From Lamellibrachia columna (Eukaryota > Annelida > Polychaeta > Sabellida > Siboglinidae), in NCBI GenBank assembly GCA_963662155.1, contig OY759271.1:15909084-15973083 (forward strand): DNA of 64,000 nt, given 5' to 3'. This document shows, piece after piece, positions 55,422-64,000 of this stretch (positions within the stretch are counted from its first letter, which is position 1; each line of letters begins with the position of its first letter). The position numbers and the translations under genes are program-made. The notes beneath the pieces are model-generated. The model saw only the letters and a program-made list of their open reading frames with translations, was not told where the DNA came from and searched no databases.

Positions 55422-58260
55422 ACAGTTCTATTTAGTTAGGTATCCATTGGTTGGCGGGATCCCTGGACGGACACATACTGCTATGCATACATTGTGTTCT
55501 AATATGGCCATTAGCATACATTGTGTTCTAATATGACCATAGTTGAGTCATTGTTTTGAGCATGTTTTGTAAGTCACAATCAGCTCTGGAAAGCTGCTGG
55601 TTTGCGGAGGTTGACCCTTGCAGGTTACGTTCTGTTTGGTTGACGTTACGTTGATCTGCTTCACTCACCAGACCGTTGTGAAAATAGCACAGGTGGCTGT
55701 GTTTTTTAGGCTAATTTTAGCGAATGCTTTTAATTGAGATGATACACGTGTATGATCTTATGTATCATTAGCAAAACATTTAACAAGCCTGCTAGTATAT
55801 TATATTGAAAAATTTTAGTGTACATACAACAATGTATGCTGAAACTATCATTCCTAAAAAATTATATATATATATACATACAAACAAACATTATATACAT
55901 ATATATTATTATTATTCAACGTGGGAACTGGATTTATCAAAACATTCTGTGTACATGTAATTTATTTTAGAAGTATCTTTATTTTAGTAGATATTATCTT
56001 GACATAAATTCATGACTGTAGTAGTAGTATACTCTTGTAGCTACATTTTTATGTTATATGTTAATCTTTTTCAAATGTTTCAGTCTGTTGTACTGTTTTT
56101 TTTTCTAATGTTACTACAGTCACCAGTCTGATGAATAACTTCACAATGATATGTTTCTCAAAAGTGTAGTGGTTACAGATGTCAGTGCTTGGCTGATTTC
56201 TTATAGTACTGATTCAAAGTATGTTGGTAAAATTATTTTATTTTTGTAATTTTAATATTACAATTCAGAAAGTGCTTGTTGTTTATGAGAAATGTTTTGT
56301 ATCAGTGTTGATTTTGTTAATTCTGTGAGGTTTTATTTATTTTAGTCTTATTTTATTGTGACATTCAGAACCACGTGTAGAAACTAGTCTTTAGGGAGCC
56401 AATTCTATGGTTTTACATAATGTACAGAAAATACAGGGTAGTTATACACTGCCTTTGCGATAGTATTTTTTTTTAATGTGTGTATTTCACTGCATCATTC
56501 CTACAATCTAGGCCTTCTAGAAAAAAAGAATAAAATTTGTGCGATTCTGTTAATAAATATGTTTGTTTGTTACTGTAGACTGGGTGTGGCAGGACGTGGG
56601 AGGTTGGTCCTTATAAATTGGTGGGAGGTTGACTGTCAAAAATGATGGGAGAGTGGCAGGTGTGAGATAGAAAGTTGAGACTCCTGCCTCGCCCCTCACT
56701 GTACGCTGACATAACATTTTGATAACAATGAATACACTAAGTAGGCAGGCACAACTTGTTTTGTTATAAAATACAGCATTAATAATATGTCATTACCAAA
56801 CAAAACAGGTGATTGCTATGCCAGTATCTTACACATATTTATTATGTCCGACAAAGCTTGTAATGCAAGTTACATTACATTCGTTGCAGGTTATTTTAAC
56901 ATTCATCGATTGCTTAACATAGTTTATTCATTGTTATTTATCATTTGTTGATGGTAATGTCATATTCAACGATTTAGCCTTTTCTTCGTCAGTTAGTAGG
57001 ACCCTTTTTCCATGGTGAAAAAAGATTCTTTCACATGGGACGTGAATATTGCAAGGTGTTTGACCATAAAGGTCCAAAGTCTAATCAGTTTTATCATAAA
57101 AATCATTTATATATATATTTATATATATTGACCAGTATATATTTAATTTGTATGTCCCAGTCCGAATATTGCATTGCTTGCCAAAGGGAACGTTACGTAT
57201 GTTGATGATATGCCCATCACGCGATTCCGTAAACGACATGTCCCGATAAACTTTGTCTGTAAATATATGCTATTATATAACATGACTTTATTATTTCCTA
57301 GTTCAACAATGTTGTTACTAAATAAAATGTCTAATGTAATGGAGTACTAATGGAAGCGTGCAATGATTTTTATTGGTTTGGTGATACGGAGCTATAGCTG
57401 CCATGGGGTTTTGCTTAATTAAAATTCTTTGTTTTAATTTTTATTGCTATAGTATATTTATCATCAGAAATTGTATAAAACGAGACATTGACAGACCAAT
57501 AAATCATACTGTGAGAAGCGTATTTCACTGGATATGTACATTTATTGGTATGTTGTTAATTGCGGAAAAGCGGTCTGCATATGTCGTAAAGTTAGTATAT
57601 TTTATTTCATCGTCAAATCGTGTATTTTCGAAAATATTAAGACATGAAAAATCACGACTGTAACTCGTTTTGTATGAATATTATTTTTAACCAACCGATA
57701 TATTATAAATATTAAATTAATACATTTAATGTCGCAATGTTCCATAACGCAGTCGTTTGGTTAGTCACCATAATTAATCACCAATTGTCAACTATACATC
57801 GATCACTAGATGGTATCGACATTTACACGAACATACATATCATATTCTGTGTTTATATTATTTATACATTATTTCTACGTCAGGCATATATCATAGATGA
57901 GAATCATTACTCAGCAAAAGGTAACTACATTTTGCTGCAAAAACATTATTGTGTAAAATTGCCCGTAATTGACACCAACTTTTCCCATAATTCAAGCTAA
58001 ATGTTGAGTGACAACCAGTGGAAAAGTGGGTCAATTCTACAACGTTTCATGGGTGCTGAGTGCCTCTAGTGTAGGGTTTGGGAACCAGATTAGTGGAGAC
58101 GAAGCTGGTGTTGTTGAGACATTTGAGAAGAAACCGGAGCGGCATTGCGACATCGTTCAAGTAAGGTCACCTGATTAAGGGTGGACGGATCATCATTTTT
58201 ATCTCGGGGTTCGTTTGAGACTTTAATCAGTTTTGGCGATTTTGTTCCTTCATCTTGCCA
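55422..58260. other. Intergenic region downstream of the C7orf57-like gene
   Basis: AT-rich, no gene recognised. 55470-55545 holds a short duplicated block (gcatacattgtgttctaata tg twice). Open frames at 57403-57663 and 57737-58000 are AT-driven and have no domain. Confidence 0.3.
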
Positions 58261-58264
58261 GCCA

Positions 58265-58690
58265 CTAGGAGTGACTATCGAGAATATAGTTTTACTATTG
58301 CGATAGTAGGCCCTATCGCTATAACTAACTATTGCAGTGCTATTGCAATAGTTTCATAGCTACCGCGATAGTATTGACTATTGCGATAGTATCACTGAAC
58401 AACAGTCCCAAGCCGTAATTGATGCGTGGCGCTGTCGCGTAGCCTTTGTGTGGTTGATTAAACATACTGAGTCCGTGAATGACGCTGCTCTAGTCGACGT
58501 GTTGGTGTCAGGTCGGTGAATAAATAAATAAAATTATCCAATATATACTATTATTACAGTGACGCAATTAGCTATGCTGAATTGTTTTGCCAACTATCGT
58601 TATTATCGATAGTTCAGTGTACTATCGACGATAACTGTCGATAGTTCCCAGTTGCGATGCATCGATAGTCCGGTGTACTATTACACACCC
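58265..58690. repeat. Cluster of palindromic ACTATCGATAGT-type motifs
   Basis: Two sub-clusters (58270-58392 and 58595-58685) are dense in variants of actatTgcgatagt / actatcgatagt, for example actattgcgatagta, tattgcaatagtttc, taccgcgatagtattg, attatcgatagttcagtgta and tgtcgatagttccc. The motif occurs in both orientations, being self-complementary. Nothing similar is seen elsewhere in the window. It may be a subterminal transposase-binding region of a DNA transposon, or a binding-site array. Confidence 0.7.
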
Positions 58691-59284
58691 ACCAGCCACC
58701 ATCCCGGTTCATGGCTCTACTGCTCTGCGGATCCAGAAGGCATCTTTGATTCCGCGTCTTCGCAAGTTTGACTCCCTATAAAAAATATATAATGCTGCCA
58801 TCTAGTGGTAGTCAGTTTGATGAAGTCACGAACAAAGGTATATTGACTGTGAACAGCTACTAAAATATTAACGCGTGCTTGTTCACCAAAGTCATAAAAT
58901 GACATAAATAAAACGAAAGTCGTGGCTTTCATTATATCCTAAATGAACCGTATGTTGTATCATATTATATTAGTTTATATGACTGCAGGTATAGACGCGT
59001 ACGCCAATTAACACGATTATAAACTATAGGAGGCGTGTATCTGCAAAACGCGTTAAACGACAAAAACAAACAATTGACTTAAGGGAGGTGTTGCGCTACC
59101 TACGCATACGCCACGTTGCTATGGACTGATGAAATACAGGTTATCCCACTGGCACGTAGATAGCCGTACGCACTTGCCTCCATATCAATATAGCAAACTA
59201 AAAAAAAAAAATTCCCATTCCGTGGCAATGCAAATATTTTTTTTATTCAACCGCCCCCAGAAATTGAATGGTCCATTCCTGATC

Positions 59285-60066
59285 TGGCTGGCATCTATTG
59301 TGAAGTACAAGCACGAATCAGACAGTTGATGCCCGGCGCCATCTACACTCGATCACTGCAAAGGACGCACTGTTAACTTGGCTATTGTGTATGCCAACGG
59401 CAAAGAGTCACTAGTTGGAAGTATGATGGGCACAGTCCAGCGGGAAGATTTGAAATTGAGGCGAGCAATTCACTCAATGCTGGTTGACAGAGGCACCGTC
59501 TGTGAGAACGTTTCCACTAATAAAACTAAACTGACACGCCCAGCCAGTATTGGATGAGGGAAGTGTATTTTCCGTTCTCGGATTACTTGCTGCAGGAAAT
59601 TTACATACGTCTTGTAGTAGCTTAGAATCGCTACATGGTGCAGTACCTCACACCACGACAGCTGATTAATCTGACACCAGAGAGAATTGTCCAGCTGTAC
59701 GAGGTATTCCAAGACGACCTGCCATGTCATTTGTGTCAGCTACCAAATGGAAGACAATATGGGAGATGGTCAATGTCGCTGAAAGACCCAACACACTCGA
59801 TGACACGATACGGGAAATCAATCCTGACTAGTACCCTTTACAGCAGTCGTGACACTTCTGGTGACGTCTGTCTTGACCGCCACAGCAGAACGGTCATTCA
59901 GTGCCATGCGACGCCTCATGAAATATATCCGTTCCACTGTGACAACTGAGCGCTTGGTCGTTTCGCATGTCCACAGGACAAGCAGTTGGATGCAGAACGC
60001 ATCATCTACCAGTTCAGTCGTCAAAAAGAATCTGCGTTTAGCCCAAGATTCCCGCTCTGTGCTGGA
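59285..60066 (+). pseudogene. hAT-family transposase remnant (second element)
   Basis: In shifting frames it reads HCKGRTVNLAIVYANGKESL (counterpart of the hAT 'HCxxHxLNLxxV'), then LTPERIVQLYEVFQDDLPC, and finally FTAVVTLLVTSVLTATAERS FSAMRRLMKYIRSTVTTERL VVSHVHR. The last is a clear hAT C-terminal dimerisation domain (TATAERSFSAMRRxKxYxRSTxxxERL). Frame changes near 59830 and a deleted middle make it dead. It differs from the element at 1-2937. Confidence 0.75.
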
Positions 60067-60439
60067 TTAACCATGGTACAATTGGAACACACGTACCACC
60101 CCCCCCCCCCAGCTCAGTATGGAATGGAATTAATATTGATTATACTTTTTTTCGGACTTTAATGCTGCCCAGACGAGCATTAGTGTTTGAGAACGTTCAG
60201 CAAATGTACACTCGTATCTGACTATTCACATGATCACATCTCTAGAACTGTTGGTAATTAATTTGGTGGAAAGTGTTTGGATGTCAGTCTTTGTTTGCTC
60301 AGGTGAATTTGTACGGTCTCTGCTTTACCCTGTATTTTCTGGAATGTCATTGTATGCTGTAATTCCTGTTTGTCAGTGTATGCTTTAGTTTCTTGTGTGT
60401 CGCCGTACGCTGTATGTTCTTGTATGTAAGTTTGTGTGC

Positions 60440-60535
60440 CGTCGTCGACCTGTTGTTGTGTAGCCTTAGGCCGTCGGCGTCTCCTTGCAATCTCACTAGC
60501 CACTTGATGTTGTCAATCCAGCACATTTTTCTTGT
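60440..60535 (-). mobile_element. Short RTE-like LINE 3' remnant
   Basis: The text ggccgtcggcgtctccttgc aatctcactagccacttgat parallels 20358-20405. On the minus strand it gives VASEIARRRRRP, matching the tail of the LINE at 20310-20840. Confidence 0.4.
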
Positions 60536-61674
60536 ATTTTCAGAGTACCGAAAAAGCCCCAGGGATGGGGCAAGACGGTCCCCTGGCTGGGGCAACACGG
60601 TCCATAGCCCCATCCCCCGTGGTTTTCGCTTATATGAACGAACTATTGCATGAAATTAAGATATATATATTATGAAAATGTTATGATAGTAATATATCAG
60701 GACATTATAGTTGTTAAATTTAAATTGGAGTTAACATATGATATACACCTTGCAATCCATACATAATGTAATATTCGTTTAGTAATATTCCCTCTTAATT
60801 ACAGCCTACAAGATACAAGAACGTAAATTATGCAATGTTCATATTATGCTGGATGTTTTTATCATAATTGTTCATGTGTAATTAATTTTATACATTATGA
60901 TCACGTACGTATTGCCCCACATGCACAACGTTTGTCTTAACACAACGTATACAAAACACAACATACTATTGCCCGGTTTTTGTGTGTTTGACCTGTCAAC
61001 TGATTAATAAATATTATTATCATGTCACAAATTAAGTTCGTGATTCACACCGTTATATAACAAGTTGCGCCATTTTACTCTTGGCATAATATTAGATCAG
61101 TACGTATAATAGGGCATATAAAAGTTAAAAAACACGTCTGTCTCGTGTTGCTGAGCTTTCTGGATCCGATAGATGTTAGCTTCATTTTGCACCATATTTG
61201 GGGACGTTCTGAGTTTTATATGTTGCGTACGTGATGGTGGGCCGTCTTACTTGCAGGGACCATATTGCCCCAGGTTACCCTACGGTACGAATGCTTCATG
61301 AAAGCGGCCAAGCAGCATATCTACAAATGTAGGAAGTGAAAAAAAGTATGCCAAAGTGTTAATTAGTTGTTATATAACGGGAATAACATACTGTTTGACG
61401 TCTTTCCTTACCGGTTCGTGAACCGTATATTTGACTCACGATTCATAATGTATCACAATGGCTGTTACATTGTGAAGTAGGCCTATTCTGGTTGTTAGTC
61501 GAAACCTCACAGTGTTCTTGAATGCAATGGCAACATGCTTTCGATGACAACGTGACAAGCGATTCTATGAAAATGTCGTCGTTGTCGTGTCATTATTTAA
61601 CATACGGCGTATATGTTATCGATAACGTACAGTGAAAACTTTAGTCACAAAACAACTGGGTGTTCGTGTTCTAG
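60536..61674. other. Intergenic region, no supported gene
   Basis: AT-rich. No C7orf57-like exons 1-4 could be recognised upstream of the duplicated exon. Confidence 0.35.
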
Positions 61675-61974
61675 CCGGACGCCGTCGAGGGACAATGACG
61701 AGACGAGCATGGCGAAGCTGATGGAGCACGGCTACGGACGTGACTGGCAGGACGAGCGGACCAGGTGGTCCAGGAAACAGCGGCGGGCCAGCGACCGCTT
61801 CGACGCCGTCACGCAGCAGCGACAAGACGAACAACAACACCAGCAGATGATGCAGCAACAGCAGCAGGACCAGCAACAACATCAGTTGGTGCAACAGCGA
61901 CAACAACAATCACCACAGCGGAGGCAGTGGCAGAAACAGCAGGAAGCGGTGGACATCCACCAAAATGAAATAGA
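61675..61974 (+). CDS. Duplicated C7orf57-like exon 5 (paralogous exon)
   Basis: An open 300-bp segment between ttcgtgttctag and the donor AATAGA|gtaaga. Codes RTPSRDNDETSMAKLMEHGY, then GRDWQDERTRWSRKQRRASD RFDAVTQQ, then a Gln/His-rich tract ending QEAVDIHQNEIE. It matches exon 5 of the upstream gene in sequence, in entry phase (2) and in exit phase (2), with the donor context gtaagaac also shared. It has diverged about 30% in protein but has no stop, implying selection or recent origin. Partner exons were not found. It could be part of a second gene copy, an alternative downstream exon, or an orphan duplicate. Confidence 0.7.
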
Positions 61975-62439
61975 GTAAGAACTGATTGTCTATGGACCAT
62001 GTTGTGCATTGTAGGTCGTGATGTTAAACGGGAGACGGGTGCATCATGGATTTGACAAAATGGGACGAATATTTTGTTGTTCAGAGAAACAAAGCCAACA
62101 ATTTTACGGCCAAATGAAAGGGGATACACTGGAAAATATCAGCCGGTGCCATGGATCTGACTTCCTCGTTTTCCATTGGGGAAGCATTCTTTGGCAGTTT
62201 GTGAAATAACTTTCACGTGATGTCATGAATGTCGCCATGGTTGAAACTTTCGAATCTAGAAACATCAAATATGTCATATCGTCGAGAGGGGCACTAGAAG
62301 GACTCTAAGTACGGAGTAAGCAGGGTAGGGCACAGCAGGTTGATTCAATGGGGAAGGGGGACAAATAAAATTACCTTGGCGGGCAATGCACGCCAATTTT
62401 ATTACAAACTAGTCGAATTGTACGGGAGAAAAGGCAAGA

Positions 62440-62520
62440 GCATATGACTCCTTGCACTGCCCACTCATATGACTCCTTGCACTGCCCAGTCATATGACTC
62501 CTTGCACTACCCAGTCAAGT
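62440..62520. repeat. 26-bp tandem repeat, 3 units
   Basis: The unit catatgactccttgcactgcc cactc recurs three times with minor changes, in the position where an exon 6 equivalent might be expected after the duplicated exon 5. Confidence 0.85.
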
Positions 62521-62974
62521 TTTGGTAGGGCATTTTGCAATGACAACTTCATGCCACATAAATAATGTTTCACGAAATGTTTGCACCGTTCGAAGGAACT
62601 TATGTGGACGTTTGACGCAGATCATAACTCTGGACAATCGTAGAAAACACGCATAGCCTAGCTAACAATTGTACATAACTGTTGTTCCGAGTTACGTAAT
62701 CTACGTCAAACGTCCATGTAGGTTCCTTTGTAATATCCCCGACCCCAGAGGGCACCTACAAATGTTCAGACCCATACATGCGAAGCTGATGGAGATATGA
62801 AGGAACACACAGACAGACGAACAAACAACTACTTTATGGCATCGATGTCTTAGTGTATAAAGTTTACGCTATGTTGACAATGCGCAGTTACACGTACATT
62901 TCCTGTACTTCCAGCACGCTTCGTCAATTGCCTTGTAAGTGTAGGTTGTATCGCCGCACAGAGCATCACGGACT

Positions 62975-63300
62975 GCGTAACAGTCGCAAAGAAAGAAAGA
63001 TTCATGTAGAACGGACGTGCAGAAACACCCTGAAGCAAAGTGATTTATAGTGTCTCTGTCTGATTTTCAGCAGAATCGTTTGAAACATTCCAGAAAATCC
63101 AGTACGAACCAAAATAATTACTACACACTTCTCGATATCCCGCGCGTGTATATCTTTATACTTTGCGACTGTTTTCGTTTTGTAGATAGTCTATTCGTTT
63201 TGGCGCATTGCGGTTGTTGAACAGGTAAACTTCGTCTACGTTACGCTGCCTGTTTGTTATCAACCAGCGACATACATTGTGCTCTCTGTCGGCTTACTGA
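62975..63300. repeat. Segment shared with 53215-53620
   Basis: Collinear counterpart of the C7orf57-like intron 6 segment (taacagtcgcaaaga; tatactttgcgactgttttc; ttttgtagatagtctattcg; gttgttgaacaggtaaact; cgtctacgttacgctgcc), with scattered substitutions and indels. Confidence 0.75.
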
Positions 63301-63598
63301 CGATTATTCTGTTAACTGTGATAACTCTTCCAGTCTAAAACGTTCCGAGTATCTTACAGTATATCCATTCCTTACACCAGTGAACTATGCCCAAGGTTTT
63401 CAGTGTGATTTCAACCTTCATTGTAGCATTGTAGAATCTTACAGCATGTGTTGAAATGACTATTGACCTTAAATAGAACCCTAGATGGTGGATATCACTG
63501 TAACTGTATAAAGTTTAGCTACATGATGCTATCTCCGCGACGTGGCTCTGAGGTATTGTCAATAACGTGGGTTGAGTTAGAATAGTAATACTATAAAT

Positions 63599-63601
<3 letters not shown>

Positions 63602-63655
<54 letters not shown>
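63602..63655. repeat. (TA)n microsatellite at a LINE 3' end
   Basis: About 26 TA units, roughly 80 bp beyond the stop codon of the minus-strand LINE that runs off the right edge. LINEs of the CR1/L2 type often end in short microsatellites. Confidence 0.9.
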
Positions 63656-63737
63656 CATTTCAATTATTAATATATATCGGTCATTAAAAACAGGGAAAAG
63701 TGACATGTTCAAATATGTTACACATAGGCTAATTTAA

Positions 63738-64000
63738 AAAAAGTCTAAATGTTTCATGAAAGAGCTGAGAGCCTTCAGTTGTTTGATGTTTTCAGGCAGA
63801 TCGTTCCATAGTATGGCTGCGTGGCGGCTAAAACAACGTTCACCGTGTGTTACAGTCCGCAGCAGCGGTACAACGAGAAGTTGGTCGTAATGAGAGAGTT
63901 GGCTGGTGTTTTTTCACCATATCACTTATGTATGCCAGAGCCGATCTATTGACCACCTTATACGTAGATGTGTTGATATTGAAACGGAACCGGTACTTTA
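63738..64000 (-). mobile_element. LINE C-terminal fragment (fifth family), runs off the window edge
   Basis: The minus strand reads STYKVVNRSALAYISDMVKK HQPTLSLRPTSR, then after a frameshift VTHGERCFSRHAAILWNDLP ENIKQLKALSSFMKHLDFF and a stop near 63738. This is the 'YK(A/V)xNxxAPxYLxDLL...(R)CFSxxAPxLWNxLPxxI' end of jockey/CR1-type reverse transcriptase ORFs. Confidence 0.75.

Overview
The window is animal nuclear DNA. It is AT-rich, has long introns and GT-AG splice sites, and is packed with non-LTR retrotransposon, hAT and MITE remnants. A predicted allatotropin-type neuropeptide (GFQVGAADRFSHGF followed by GKR) closely resembles the annelid form of that peptide, so a lophotrochozoan, quite possibly an annelid, is the best guess. 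This rests on one gene.

Three protein genes can be supported. (1) An allatotropin-like neuropeptide precursor on the minus strand, with one coding exon at 10576-10757 carrying the signal peptide and the amidated peptide. (2) METTL21A, a protein-lysine methyltransferase, on the minus strand, complete in three exons (42874-43071, 36021-36132, 34720-35105; 231 aa). (3) A homologue of vertebrate C7orf57 on the plus strand, complete in seven exons (43803-54996; 406 aa). Genes 2 and 3 are head to head with about 730 bp between start codons. A second, diverged but open copy of C7orf57-like exon 5 with intact splice sites and matching phases lies at 61675-61974.

Layout. 1-3.2 kb: a broken hAT (ZMYM1/DUF4371-like) transposase with a LINE inserted in it. 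3.2-10.5 kb: LINE 3' ends, a 52-bp satellite and a 71-bp duplication. 10.6 kb: the neuropeptide exon. 12.4-14.8 kb: minisatellites. 15.3-21.7 kb: LINE remnants and tandem repeats. 23.7-27.7 kb: strong hairpins, then a RecQ-like helicase pseudogene whose Walker A and DEAH motifs have both lost key residues. 30.1-33.0 kb: a composite element bounded by near-identical 455-bp repeats, each with 18-bp terminal inverted repeats. 33.1-34.6 kb: a decayed jockey-like LINE in which a 37-bp coding motif has become a minisatellite. 34.7-43.1 kb: METTL21A, with introns full of nested LINEs, an hAT-type MITE and a roughly 265-bp TA-centred foldback. 43.8-55.4 kb: the C7orf57-like gene. 55.4-64 kb: a palindromic ACTATCGATAGT cluster, an hAT remnant, the duplicated exon and a LINE 3' end.

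The dominant repeat (called LINE-A here) occurs in at least nine fragments on both strands. It has two subfamilies that share a 3' terminal hairpin. No rRNA, tRNA, CRISPR or prokaryotic feature was seen. Exon coordinates were derived by hand from splice consensus, reading phase and recalled family sequences; no alignment or transcript evidence was available.
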